A DNA stretch of 64,000 nucleotides from contig JAKFGP010000059.1 of assembly GCA_021502835.1 (NCBI GenBank), positions 62,001 through 126,000 on the forward strand, in the 5' to 3' direction. Positions 10,130 through 21,300 of this stretch are shown in pieces (within the stretch, counting starts at the first letter, position 1; every line of letters begins with the position of its first letter). The notes beneath the pieces are model-generated. The model saw only the letters and a program-made list of their open reading frames with translations. It did not search any database and was not told the DNA's origin. Made by a program: the position numbers and the translations under genes. This DNA is from Streptomyces thinghirensis (GTDB taxonomy: Bacteria > Actinomycetota > Actinomycetia > Streptomycetales > Streptomycetaceae).

Positions 10130-11200
10130 CACCTGCTCGATGAGGCGCCAGGGGGCCCACCGCGGTGCGGAGGCCCTCGAGCCGTTCCCACCGGGTCAGA
10201 CTCAGGGCAGGCGCCCCGCCGGTGATGTCCTCCAGGCCCTCGCGCAGCCGGCGCATCGACGCCGCGTTGTTGCCGAACTGGCTGATCGCGAACGCGCTCG
10301 GTAGCCCGCCGTAGTTGCGCTTGAGGAAGTTGACGAACGAGTGCCGCTGGCGCTCAGGTCGACGAAATAGTGGCGTGCCGGGTCGCGCAACGCGGTGGCC
10401 ATCAGCTCGTCGAAGCGCACGCGGCTCCCGGACGACGTCCCACGCGTAGCTCGTCCCAGCCGGTCAGCGCCGCGGCGTCCAGCTCTGCCGCGCACGCGCA
10501 CGAATACACCGGCAGCCTGGGCGAGCCCACCGTGACCGCGCGTCCTGCGGCTCCGGCACTCGCCGGATGTCGTCGACGAGGCCGGAGGGAAGCCGTGGCA
10601 CCGGCAGCCGGACGGCGATCACCCTTCCCGGTCGAGCGCGGCGCAGGCCTCGGTGACCCGCTCGGCCTCACCGCTTGACGACGAAGTTGCTGGTGGTCTC
10701 GCCGCTGAAGTTGACGCCCGCCAGGGCGAGTCCGGCGAACAGGTCGCGGCGCCGCTGGTACAGGAGGGCGGGCGAGGACGCCGAGCATGCCGCCGGGGCG
10801 GCAGCGCAGCTCGAGGAGGGGCCGAGCTTGCCATCACGAGGTCGAGTCGCGTCCTCAGCACATCGCCCCCGGCGACGGGTGGCGGCGCGACGTACTCGCC
10901 GAGGTTGTGGCCGAGACCGCGTCGGGCCGGAAGCCCTCCGCGCGCAGGGCCTCGGTCAGGCTCCAGCCGACGCTGTAGAGCGCCGGGGTGTGCGGTGCAG
11001 GACGTCGTCGAAGTCCTGGCCGCGCCGGGCGCGTCGTCATCGCAGCGACCAGGGACGTCCCGCGCCGCTCGTACTGGGCGCTGCAGCGGTCCCATGGCCT
11101 CGCGGAACGGGTGGGTGCATACAGCCCTGGCCCCATGCGGTACTGCGTGCCCCGGCCGCCGTACATGAAGACGACCTCGGGGCGCCGCAGGGTCCGGTGC
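10130..11200 (-). other. Domain: second AT / acyl-hydrolase-like domain with altered motifs
   Basis: Begins [12 protein letters not shown] and continues with GPGLYATHPVFREAM-type sequence, [47 protein letters not shown] and a VxHGFHS-like block that is frameshifted. Length and order match AT/acyl-hydrolase domains. The oxyanion Gln of GQG reads Arg (CGG) and the nucleophile Ser of GHSxGE reads Asn (AAC). Both are single-base changes from expectation, so they could be sequencing errors; if real, the domain is probably not catalytic. Confidence 0.7.
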
Positions 11201-12121
11201 GGGGCGGGGCGCGGCGGTCCCGCGAAGGCGGCCGGATGCGGTGGGTCGGGCTCCGAGAGGCTGGAGGCTCCGCCACGACCAGCGGCTCCTCACGATCTTG
11301 GCGGTGAGCTTATCAGGACGTCTCCGGGGCCGATCCTCACGGAAGTCGTCGTGGCCGCTCGCCAGCAGCCGGGAGAGGGGACTCGTACCAGCGCACGGGG
11401 CTCGAGATCTGCCGCACGAGCAGGTCGGTGTATCCGGTCGTGGGTACGGGCGTGCCTTGCAGTTGGCGATCTACGGGGATCCGCAGCGGGCGGAACGCGA
11501 CGCCGCCAGGTGGCGGGCAGAACTCGTCCTGGACGTCGGCCATGCAACGCGAGTGGAAGGCCGCGCTCACGTTGAGGGGGACGAACCTCGCTCCCGCCTC
11601 GGTGTACGCCGCGCGGACGGCGGGCGCGTGGATGTCGTCGTAGACGCCGGAGAGGATGCACTGGCTGCGGAGTTGATGTTGGCGATGTCGATGCCGGAGT
11701 ACGGCAGCGCGGCCAGGATCTCCGCGACGCGCCCTGGTCGAGGTTGACGACGGCGGCCATCGCGCCCTTGGGAGCGCGGCTCATCAGCTCGCCGCGTTTG
11801 CGCACGAGGTCGAGCCCGGTGACGAAGCCGAAGGCGCCCGCGGCGAACAGGGCGCTGTACTCCCCAGGCTGTGCCCGGCCACGACGGCGGCGGGCGGCCG
11901 CCGGAGTCGACGTGTCGAGGTACTAGGGCGCTGACCGCGTAGAGGGCGGGCCGGGTACTCGGTGCGGTTGAGGACCCGATCGGGGTCGTCGACACACAGG
12001 TCGCGCAGTGAGTAGCCGAGCAGCCGGTCCGCGCGGGCCACCAGGGTCAGTACTTCGAACAGCTCCTCGCCCATGCCCTTGTGCTGGAGCCCTGCCCGGG
12101 GAATACGTACACGGAAGTCAT
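10130..12121 (-). CDS. Trans-acting acyltransferase didomain (AT fused to AT/acyl-hydrolase-like domain)
   Basis: This protein supplies extender units to the AT-less megasynthases. The start is ATG 12121, overlapping the enoylreductase stop as ATGA. Domain 1 (12121-11285) has FPGQG, GHSLG with the catalytic Ser, and AAFHSRCM, the pattern of malonyl-specific ATs. It ends in the typical VLxKLTAKIV segment. A proline/arginine-rich linker without a stop in the relevant frames leads into domain 2 (about 11200-10130), which resembles the acyl-hydrolase type that clears stalled chains, but its motifs read GGRGTQ and GHNLGEY. A 3' end between 10202 and 10115 is likely, placing it against the convergent P450 gene. 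AT-AT fusions occur in other trans-AT clusters. Several frameshifts. Confidence 0.88.
11285..12121 (-). other. Domain: malonyl-type trans-AT
   Basis: N-terminal domain of the AT didomain. The oxyanion Gln lies in FPGQG just after the start codon. The catalytic Ser lies in GHSLG near 11862. The active-site His is in the SAAFHSRCM segment near 11550, where F after A rather than YASH indicates malonyl rather than methylmalonyl choice. Because none of the eight KS modules carries its own AT, this domain is expected to load malonyl units onto all the ACPs. Confidence 0.85.
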
Positions 12122-13567
12122 GTGATCACCCAGCCGTCGTGGTGTCGGAGGAGGGCGGCGGTGCCGCCGCGCCAGGGCGCCGTAGGCGGCCAGGCGCTCG
12201 GAGAGCAGGGCCGCGGTCTCCCGCAGCAGCCGCTCGGCGATGACGTCGACCCTGCGACCGCGCCAGGGCTCCAGCTCGGTGCCGCGCACCCAGGTGTTGA
12301 ACGCGCCGAGGGCGGGGCCGCAGGTGGATCTGGTAGTCGACGCGCGGCTCCGGCGCCGCGCAGGCGCGAGGCGTGTGGAGTGCACGAAGTACCAGCGGAA
12401 GACGTGGGCCATCTTCTGCTTGGGGCTGCGCTCGACCTCCGCGAGCCGGGCCGGGGAGCGCCGGCCAGGTGGGCGCGGGTCTCCTCCCACACATCCGTCG
12501 AGGGACCGCTTGAAGTAATTGTTCTCCAGGGTGGCCCGGGTGCGTGCGTCGAGGTCAGTCGAGGAGTCGTGCCGCAGGTAGAGCTCGCAGCTCGGCGCGG
12601 GCGGGGGAAGAAGGTGCTCTTCCTGACGGCTTGACGTGGCGCCGACCTCGAACATGTCGCCCGCGGCGCGTACTCGGTGTCGTGCACGCCGAGGCCCTGG
12701 AGCAGGTCCTGACCGCGTCGCTGGTACCGGCCTCCACGGTGCACCTGGTTGATGGAGCTGGTCACGAGGAAGTCGGCGCCCAGGGTCAGGGCGGCGAGGG
12801 CGGCCTCGGGGGTGCCGATGCCGCCCGCGGCGCCGACGCGCGCGCCGTTCTCCTCGGAGTAGCCCTGCTCGTGTCACGCGATCGCGCAGGGCGCGCATGG
12901 CGGGCATGAGGACGTAGGCGTTGCCGCCGTCGGTGTGGCCCGCGGAGTCCGCCTCGACGCACAGGTCCTGCGCCAGCGGGAGGCGGGCGCCCAGTTCGGC
13001 CTGCTCGGGGGTGATCCGGCCGTCGTCGAGCAGGCGGCGGACCAGGGGTTCCGGGGCGGGGCGCAGGAAGTGCTCGGCGACCTCGGTGCGCGACACCTTG
13101 GCGACGATGTGGTGGTCCTGGCGGAGCCGTCCCTCGGCGTCGGTGCGCAGGCCCGCGAGACGGTAGTGGACGAGCGGCAGCGTGGGCCGCAGGTAGGCGG
13201 ACGCCTCGACGGAACGCAGCGCCGGTGCGCAGGCAGCGGCTCGACGGTGTGGTCCTCCAGGTCCGGGTCGTCCGGGCTGTTCAGAAGGTTCTGCGCGAAG
13301 GCGCGGCCGGGGTCGAGTTCCTCCCTGATACGGTGATCGCGTCGTCGATCTCGTCGAGGGGAGCCCGCCGGTGCCGAAGAAGCCGAGCATGCCCTGCATT
13401 ACCGAGCGCGATGACCAGGTCGACCGGAGGCGATGCCCCAGGCCATCGCCCGGCGGCGTAGGCGTAGCGTCGACGCCGTGGGCCGCGCGGAAGTGCGGCT
13501 GCCGAGGGCCGGGATAGAGGGCGGGCGGCGCCGCGCGGGCGGCGTGCCGCTGGTGCTGTGGTTCCAC
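12118..13567 (-). CDS. Trans-acting enoylreductase, PfaD/2-nitropropane dioxygenase type
   Basis: FMN-dependent flavoprotein that reduces enoyl-ACP intermediates in trans in trans-AT systems. Family blocks in order: PHFRAAHGVD, AMAWGIAS followed by VDLVIALGNAGMLGFFGTGG, the long TIM-barrel part with RTEVAEHFLRPAPEPLVRRL and AYVLMPAMRALRDRV, then VTSSINQVHRGG and, near the C-terminus, KMAHVFRWYFVHSTRL, a signature of this subfamily. The assigned start is GTG 13567, giving about 483 residues, a normal length. The stop overlaps the AT start as ATGA. There is no stop codon in any frame between the upstream crotonase and this start, so a fused crotonase-reductase protein is possible. It may act on one or more of the enoyl intermediates; which module recruits it cannot be seen. 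Confidence 0.88.
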
Positions 13568-13569
13568 GG

Positions 13570-14426
13570 TGGTCTCGCTCGGGGACGGCTGCGGGGGCGG
13601 GGGCGGTGACGGCTGCGAGGGCGGAGCGGTGGACGGCGTCCCGCGTCGCGGTCTCCCAGGGGAAGACGCCCTCCTCGGCGTAGCGCCGGATGGCCCGTAT
13701 AGGTTGTCGGGGTCGCCGAAGACGCGGCGGTTGGTGGCAAGGGCGACGTCCTTGGTGTGCTCGGTGAGCGGGGACAGCTCGCGCAGGTACGCCTTGTAGC
13801 GCGCGACCCCCTTCTTCGAGAGCCGGCCGAGGCGCTGGAGGTAGGCTTCAGGAGGGCTTGCTGGGGTGCCGACTGCGTCGACGAGCCCCCACTCGTGGGC
13901 CTGCCGGGCGTCGATGGTCTGGGTGGTGGCGGCGAGGTAGTGGGCGCGCTGGAAGCCGGTCCTGCGGATCAGATAGGCAGCACGACGGCCGGGATCAGGC
14001 CGAAGAGCAGCTCGGGAGGCTGAAGGTCGCGCTCTCGTCGGCGATCACCACGTCGCACGCGGCCACCAGGCCGACGCCGCCCGCGTTGGCCTTGCCGCGC
14101 ACGTGCGCGATGGTGAGCACGTCGGCGTACGCCATGCGCCGGAAGAGTTCGAACATCGGCTGGGGTCGAAGCGACGTGTCCCGGCCCGTGCGCACCGCGT
14201 CGCTGATCACGCCGAAGTCGGCGCCGAAGCAGGAACACCTCGGGCAGTCCTTCGAGCACGACGACGGTGATGTAGCTGCGCGCGGGCAGCGCGCGTCAGG
14301 GACGTCGTCGAGTTCGTGGACGAGCGTGGCGTTGATGGCGTTGCCCGCCTCCGGCCTGTGGATCCGGGCGAAGAGCACGCTGCCCTGTCCGCGGACGCGC
14401 AGGGTGGAGTAGGTCAGTCGATCCAT
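13570..14426 (-). CDS. Enoyl-CoA hydratase of the beta-branching cassette (ECH1, PksH-like)
   Basis: Crotonase that dehydrates the HMG-ACP-like intermediate formed by the adjacent HMG synthase. Start ATG 14426 has an AAGGAG/GGGAG site upstream and overlaps the HMGS stop by 13 bases. Visible: LFARIHRPEAGNAINATLVHEL at the N-terminus, a GLPEVFLFGADFGVI-type block (frameshifted), the oxyanion segment GKANAGGVGLVAACDVVIAD, FSLPELLFGLIPAVVLP and QAHEWGLVDAVG. The FGADF and KANAGG patterns match ECH1 (dehydratase) rather than ECH2 (decarboxylase). The usual ECH1 end (EGVFPWE) is followed by an Ala/Pro-rich extension running into the enoylreductase with no stop visible. No second crotonase is present in the window. 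Confidence 0.85.
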
Positions 14427-15678
14427 GCGTACTCCCGGTGAAACTCCTTGATCGCGCGCAGGACGAGGCGCGGTGACGCGCCCAGCGGCGCTCTGGGCGG
14501 TCCGGGCGACGAAGTCCTGGTTCACGACGGTGTCGCGGGTGCCGGACACGGACGAACGCGCTCTCCCGAAGGAGCTGGTCGTACTCGTCGAGGGAGAGCT
14601 TGGTAGCGGGCGTCGAGGTGGCCTTCGATGCCCATGGCCCGCAGCCGCCGCGCGCCGTCCGGGGTGACGACACCGCTGTAGAACTCCGAGCAGCAGCCGG
14701 ATCCGTACGAGAAGAGTCCGATGTGCCGCGGGTCGGGGTAGGCGCCGTTGCAGATGGCGCCGGCGAGGGAGAGGAAGACCGTCGCGCCCATGATGTTGCC
14801 GACGCGCCCGCAGTAGCCGAGGCCCGGCGCGACGCGGCGCTCGAAGTCCTCGGCGATCTCGGCGCCCTTGGCCCTGGCGACCTTGCGCATCATGGTGCGG
14901 TGGGCGCCCTTGACCATGCCACCGAAGGGTGGAAGGCGAGGTACTGGAAGGTGTCGCGGTAGTTCGCGCCCTCCACCTTGGCCTCGTAGGCGCGGTAGGC
15001 CTGTTCGCAGCAGTCCAGGTACGACATCAGGGACAGGTCGACGTCGCCGGCCTCGCTGTCCGGGGCGGGGCGGCAGGTGTCCATCACCTCGTAGCCGTAG
15101 GTGGCCGCTGGCGCCGACGTCTAGATGGAAGACGTGCGGGGCGTCGCTGACGAGCAGTGCGACGGCGCCCGCGCCGCCGCTGGGTTCGGCGTACGCCCAG
15201 TCCTGCGCGGCCACGTCATCGCCGTCCTCCAGGATGTAGCGCGAGATGTCGGTGGCGATCACCAGGGCCTTTGCGCCTCGGCGAGGCGCCGGAGAGGATG
15301 AAGTTGCAGGCCATCTGGAGTCCGGCGGTGCCCGCGTAGCAGGCCTGCTTGAGCTCGAACATGCGGCAGTTCCGGCTCAGGCCCAGCTGGTCGTGCAGAT
15401 ACGTACTCGCCGACTTGGAGAAGTCGAAGCCCACTCGGTGCAGGTGATGAGGAGTTCGATGCGGCTCTTCTCCTCCTCGCTCATGCGGTCGAGGAGCGGC
15501 CGGGCGGCGTTGGCCCCAAAGGTGACCGGGTCCTCGAGGGCAGCGCGACCGTCTTCTCCTTCATCAGGAGGTTGTTCAGGCGCGCTGGGTCGAGCTCGCG
15601 GTGCCGCGCCAACTGCATGACGTCGAGCACGGCCGAGCCGCCGAACACGTTCATCGCTTCGATACCGACGCGGGACAT
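14414..15678 (-). CDS. HMG-CoA synthase homologue of the beta-branching cassette (PksG-like)
   Basis: Condenses an acetyl unit, donated by the discrete ACP, onto the beta-ketone of a module-bound chain, creating a beta-branch. Restored length is about 421 residues, normal for the family. Start ATG 15678 opens SRVGIEAMNVFGGSAVLDV. The catalytic Cys is in MFELKQACYAGTAGLQMA near 15335. Further blocks are DISRYILEDGDD, AEPSGGAGAVALLVSD, the His region FGGMVKGAHRTMMRK near 14900, and LGYCGRVGNIMGATVFLSL. The stop is restored as EFHREYAWID then TGA at 14416-14414, overlapping the ECH start. Its neighbours (donor ACP and decarboxylative KS upstream, ECH downstream) confirm the pathway. Confidence 0.92.
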
Positions 15679-15699
15679 GGCGTTCGCTGTTCTGCTCTG

Positions 15700-16904
15700 C
15701 TGTGGCGCACGCGCTCAGGCACAGTGCGGTGTTGATGCCGCCGAAGCCCATGCTCAGGCTCAGGCAGTGCTGATGTCGGCGTCGACGGGTTGCCCGCGCA
15801 CCCAGCGCGGGGCGTCGTCGACGGGTGCGGTGAGGTTGCGCGTCGGGTGCAGCCGCCCGTGCCGCATCTGCAGCAGGAGGCGGCCGCCTGCGACGGCCCG
15901 GCGGCCGTCAGACCGTGGCCGGTGATCGACTTGGTGGCGTTGACCGCGGCGGGTGAGTCCGCCGGCCTGAGCGCCGCCACTTCGGTCTCGTCGCCCGTGG
16001 GGGACGCGGTGCCGTGCGGGTTGACGTGTAGTCGATGTCCCGTGCGGTGAGCCCGGCGCGGTCCAGGGCCTGGGCGGATCGCCGCGGTCCGCCCGCCAGA
16101 GACGGGGGTTGGGATCGCGGTTGCCGTCCAGGCGCACGGACCAGCCGCTGAGCCGTGCGTAGGGGGCGGGGGCGGCCGGGGGGCACCCCGGCGCCGACGA
16201 CCAGGGCGGCGCAGGCCTCGCCGTAGACGAAGCCGGACCGTCCCTGTCGAAGGGGCGGTAGGCCTCGGCGGGCGCGTCGGCGTGGTCCTCGCCCGCCATG
16301 GCGCCCATGGCGCGCAGTCCGAGCAGCTCCCAGTACGACAGGTCGGCGAGCGCGCCCAGCGCCACGCACACGTCGACGCGTCCCGCAGCGACGGCCTCGG
16401 CCGGCCTCGATGACGGCGAGCTCGCCGAGCGCTCCCGGTGTGGGCGAGCCGCGGGCCGAGGCGCTCGTGCACAGGCCGCACAGGTCGGTGTCCAGGAACG
16501 ACAGGCCGTAGCTGGCCGCAGGAAGTGCGGTTTGGCCTGGTGCCGGTCGGGGGGCCCGGACGAGCTCGCGTCGCTGCAGGTTGTTGCCGCCGATGACGAG
16601 GCCGATCCGGTCGGCCTCGTAAGCCGTCGAGGCCCGCCTCGGTCCACGCCTTCTTCGAGGGTGGCCAGGGCGACCGTCCGGTGAGGGAGGCGGTGCGCAG
16701 CTCGCGGGCGCCGAGCCGGGTGGCGGGACCGGGGCGGGCAGTTCGGCGCCCACGAAGGGGTGCCGGATCTGCCGCCCGGGCCGGTTCACGACGGCGAACT
16801 GGTGCCCCCCGGCGAACAGCGCCCGGGTGAAGTCGGCCTTGCCCCGGCCCACGGCGGTGGTGACGCCGATGCCGGTGACGACGAGCTCCTGCGGAGTCGC
16901 TCAC
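15700..16904 (-). CDS. Decarboxylative ketosynthase of the beta-branching cassette (PksF-like)
   Basis: Stand-alone KS-fold protein that decarboxylates malonyl-ACP to acetyl-ACP for the HMG synthase. Start GTG 16904 lies one base after the ACP stop. Restored sequence begins QELVVTGIGVTTAVGRG, followed by KADFTRALFAGGHQF, ADRIGLVIGGNNLQRRELV, YGLSFLDTDLCGLCTS, VALGALADLSYWELLGLRAMG and a C-terminal GFGGINTALCL. The active-site region reads CTSAS, with Ser where condensing ketosynthases have their Cys, as in this subfamily. Several frameshifts. The exact stop is hidden; the end is placed just before the HMGS start. Confidence 0.85.
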
Positions 16905-16905
16905 G

Positions 16906-17154
16906 TCACCCGGCCTTGACCGCTGCCGGTCGCTGAGGTGCTGGGCGAGTTCGCCCAGGTTCTGCGGCCCGTGGTGTCGACCAGGGGATGTCGAGGTCCA
17001 TCTCCTCCAGGACGGTCATGACGATCTCCGCGCGGTTCATGGAGTTGGCGCCGAGCGTCCAGGGTGTCGGTCTCGCCGAAGTCGTGGTCGGCGAGTTCCG
17101 AGGGATCTCACGGACGGCGTCGACGATCAGGGTGAAGGTCTTTTCCTTGGTCAT
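16906..17154 (-). CDS. Discrete donor ACP of the beta-branching cassette
   Basis: An 82-residue acyl carrier protein. Start ATG 17154 (MTKEKTFTLIVDAVREI), phosphopantetheine site LGANSMNRAEIVMTVLEEM near 17060-17030, and stop TGA at 16908-16906, followed immediately by the KS start. The LGANSxxRAEI motif, rather than LGxDSL, is typical of the AcpK-type carriers that hold malonyl then acetyl units for HMG synthase. One frameshift before the serine motif. Confidence 0.88.
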   Translation of the reverse strand: MTKEKTFTLIVDAVREIPRNSPTTTSARPTPWTLGANSMNRAEIVMTVLEEMDLDIPWSTPRAAEPGRTRPAPQRPAAVKAG

Positions 17155-17247
17155 GCGCGCTGCTGGTTGGGGTGGGACAGGCGGACGGGTGGGGTGGTGC
17201 TCATCCGGCACCGCCGTCCCCCCGTCCCGCAGGCTCGCCCGCTGGAC

Positions 17248-18370
17248 CTACCCTCGTCCGGGGAGGTCGCCGTCGGGCCGAGCCTCCGGGTCCGCCGGCG
17301 GCTCGGCGACGGGCACCAGGTTGAACATCACCTCGAACAGCGGCGAGTGCCCGGGTCGCGCTCGGCGCCAGGGCCCCGACGAGGTCGGCGAACGGGATGT
17401 CCCTTGTGTTTGCGTGCGCCCGGTGGTCACCCGCCGGGCCTGTGCGAGGAGTTCGTCGAAGGCCTGCTGCGGGCCGCACGTCCAGGCGGAGCAGACCAGC
17501 ACGTTGATGAAGTAACCGACGAGGCGCTCCAGTTCGGGGCGGGCCGGTTGGTCACCGGCGAGCCGATGGCGAGCTCCCGGCCGTCCGTGCGGCGCCTAGC
17601 AGCGTCGCGAACGCCGACAGGAGCGTCATGATAGAGCGTGCCGCCGCGCTCCTTGCTGACCCGCCTGAGCTGGTCGAGCACTGCGGCGGGAATGTTCACC
17701 TCCACCGAGGAGCCCTGGTACGACTTGGTCCCGGGCCGCTGCGTAGTCGGTGCGCAGCGCGGTGCGGGCCGGCAGGCCCGGCGAGCTGCCGGACCGCCAG
17801 TAGCTCCACCTGCCGTGCGCGGGCCCCGGCGTCGAAGGTTCGGTGCCTGCCAGTGCGCGAAGTCCGGCGTACTGGACGCGGTAGTTCGGGCAGCTACGGT
17901 GTCCTCGCCGCGGCTCGAACGCCCGGTACAGGGCGTTGAGTTCGGCGATGAAGACGCCGGTCGACCAGCCGTCGAAGATGCCCCAGGGCCGGGTCACCAC
18001 GGCGATGTGCTTCGTACGGCCGGTGAGCGTCAGGATGTGGACGCGCAGCGCGTGCCGGGTCCTCGGGCCGGAACGGCCGCGGCCGTTCGGCGCGGAGGAA
18101 CTCGGTGACCGCGCCGTCGCCCGACGTCCTCGAAGGCGACGGCGAAAGCCGTTGGCGTCGTTCACCTGCTGGACGTAGGTGCCGCCACGCCGGAGGTAGC
18201 CGGTGCGCAGGACGGCGTGCCGGGCCACGAGTGCCTCCAAGGCGCGCGCGTAGGCCTGCCGGTCGAGAGGGCCGATGATGCGGTAGGCCATTTGGACGTT
18301 GTCGTACGCCGAACCGAGGTGCCCCGGCGCGATTGAGGAACCACAGTTCGCGCTGTTGGAGGAGAGCGGG
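17248..18370 (-). other. Terminal condensation-like domain lacking HHxxxDG histidines
   Basis: Downstream of the last PCP. Condensation-fold blocks: [35 protein letters not shown], the motif region, and [18 protein letters not shown] near the end. The usual HHxxxDG reads PWGIFDG within [18 protein letters not shown] near 18000-17950, at the same spacing, so both histidines are replaced while DG stays. The frame stops about 30 residues after the FNLVP block, so the domain is roughly 370 residues instead of about 440. This is a probable non-canonical release, interface or inactive domain. Confidence 0.75.
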
Positions 18371-21300
18371 CTTATATGGTCGCCGGGCCCGGTGACCGGA
18401 GGTCAGCGGGACACTCGGCCGGCCGGGCGGCCGTGCGCAGGCTGTCCAGGGCGGCGGCCAGCTCACCGAGCGGTCGCGCCGGTGAGGATCGACTGGAGCG
18501 GTAGCTCCCGCCCGTCTCCTGCTTGACCCGCAGGGTGAGCCGGGTGGCGAGCAAGGAGTGCCCGCCGAGGTCGAAGAAGTTGTCCTGGAGTCCGGCGCTG
18601 GGTCGAGGCCGAGGACGTCCGGCGACGAGGCGGCACAGCGTCCGCTCGGTGGCGGTGCGCGGAGCGACGTAGCCGCTCCTTGTGTCACGTCGGCCTCGTC
18701 CGGCGCCGGCAGGGCCCGCTTGTCGACCTTGCCGTTGGGGGTGAGCGGCAGTTCGTCGAGGGCCGACGAAGACGCCGGGCACCATGTAGTGGGGACCGCT
18801 GCCCGACAGGTGGTCCTTCAGGGCGCGGGCCAGCGCCGGCCCGTGGTGGCAGATTCGCGGATGGTTGGTGGCGGCGGCTGCGCCGTACGCGCTCCCGGGC
18901 CCGTACGCGGGCGGTCGTCCCTGGGCGAGGAGCAAGTCGAGGCCGTCGAGGCGGTCCTGGGACCAGGTGACGGCGACGCCGTAGCCGAGCTCCTCGGCGT
19001 ACCCGAGGGCGCCCTCCAGGTCCGTGCACCCCGTGGACGGCGGCGTCCGTGAGGCGGCTCGCGCCCAGGGCTCGGGGACGCGGCTGCGCTGTGGTGCCGC
19101 GCAGGCGCTCGCCGGCCCGGACGTCGTCGGCGACGCGCGGGGTTGTCGAGGCCCGTGACGCCGAACCGGTTGGGCGGCCGCCGTCGGCGAGCAGGGCGCG
19201 CAGTTCCGCCGGGCGTGGTGGCGGTCAGCCACGGCAGGTCGGCGTCGGGGGCGGCTGCCGGGCCCTTGGTGAGGACCACGTCGTAGCGGTAGCTGAGCAT
19301 CTCGGTTGCCGCCGGTGCCGCGCTGACGGCGATGTCGACGGAGCCCATGTCCGCGAACCGCCCGGGGCAGCGCGGCGAAGTAGCTGGGGCTGACGAGGAG
19401 TTCGGCCTCCTGCTGGCGGCGGCGCTGCACCTGGCGGGCCAGGGCCGTCACGGTGGTGCGGGCGGACAGGCGGCTGCGCTCGACGGCCGTGACGCTGCGC
19501 GGAGAACAGGTCGAGGTTCCGGACGTCACCGACGAGGATCCGGCCGCCGTCGGCCACGAGCGGCAGCAGCCGCTCGATTACCTCCTCGAGGTAGAGCTGG
19601 TTCGGGAAGTACTGGGCCACGGAGTTGATGACGATGGTGTCGAACTTCTGGTGCCGCCGGCGCCTTCGGGCAGCGTCACGGAACGGGCGTCGCCCTGGGC
19701 GAGGGTGACGTGCGACCAGCGGCGGCCGGTCTCGGCGCCGGCGCCGCACTCCGGCCAGGGCGGACGCGGAGATGTCGACGGCGTGGACGGCTTCGCAGGC
19801 TCCGGCGTAGCGGAACAGGAGCAGCCCCGTTCCGCAGCCGACCTCCAGGAGCCTGCGGGGCCGCAGCTCCTCGATGCGGCGGACGGTGCCGTCGATCCAC
19901 TCGCGCATCTCGTGCTCGGGGATGGCGTCCCCGGTGTAGCTGCAGTTCCAGCCGACCAGGTTCAGGTCGCCCTCGGAGGTGGCGGGGGCCGGGCGTAGCG
20001 GTGTTCGTCCGCTCGTCCGCGTCGGTGCCGTACTGGTCCTCGAAGAGGTCCTGCCACTGCTCCAGGCGGTCGGCGTTCTGCTCGCGCGCGGTGGCGTCCA
20101 ACCAGTCTGCGCTGGGCCTTACGTAGGCGACGAGCCTCTTCGTCTCGCCGTCGGCCTGGGTGGTGACGACGGCGCCGCGCACGGCGGGGTGGGAGTGCAG
20201 CGCGTTCTCGATCTCGCCGAGTTCGACGCGGAAGCCGCGGACCTTCACCTGGTCGTCGACGCGGCCGACGAACTCCAGGGTGCCGTCGGGCAGTCGGCGC
20301 ACCAGGTCGCCGGTGCGGTACAGGCGGGCGCCGGGTTTCGTGGCGAAGGGGTCGGTGACGAACCGCTCCTCTCGTCAGCTCGGGGCTGCCGAGGTAGCCG
20401 GCGTCGACGCCCGCGCCGCCCACGCACAGTCCTCGCCGACGACGCCTGGCGGCACGGGCCCAGGTGCGCGTCGAGGACGTGGGCGGTGGACTGGGCGGAT
20501 GGGCCCGCCGATGGGGATGACCGCGTCTCGGGGACGTCCCGGGGACTTACGGCAGGTGGAGGCGATGCTGTTCTCGGTCGGTCCGTAGGCGTTGACGACG
20601 GTCAGGCCGGGTGGGCCGCGTACAGGCGGCGCACGTCCTGGCGGAGAAGGCCTCCCGCCGACGCCGAGGTACGTCAGCGGCAGCCGCCGCTCCTCAGGCG
20701 CGGCCTCGGCGAGTGCGGGCTGAAGGCCGCCGGACAGGGCCATCATCGTGACGCCGGAGCGTCGGCCCGGTCCAGGAGAGCGCGCCGACGTCCTTGAGTC
20801 GCCGTCGTGCAGACGAGGCCGTCCAGCGTACAGCAGCGGGCCGAGGACCTCCTGGGAGCCGACGTCGAACGAGATCGATGAGTGGTGGAGCACGACGGTG
20901 TCGCGGTCCGTCGGGAAGTAGCGCCGGGATTGCGCACCAGACGGACGACGCCGCGCGCTGTTCCACGAGGATCGCCCTTGGGCACGCCGGTGAGCCCGAG
21001 GTGAAGATGGCGTAGGCCAGGTGCTCGGGGGGGTTAGGCCGAGCTCGGCGTCAGGTCGCTCGGGCGTCGGCGAGTGTTGCGTCGTCCCCGGCGTGTTCGC
21101 CGGTGTCGAGGTGGGACGATCTGGAGGCGCTGTCCTCGTCCGCGCCGGTGAGCGGCCCGGACGGCAGGTGGGACTGGCTCAGCACGATGCCGACGCCGGA
21201 GTTGGCGACCAGGGTGTGGATGCGCTCCGGGGATAGTCCGGGTCGATCGCACGGTAGGCGCCGCCTCGCCTTGAGGGGCTGAGCAGGCCGGTCACGAGCT

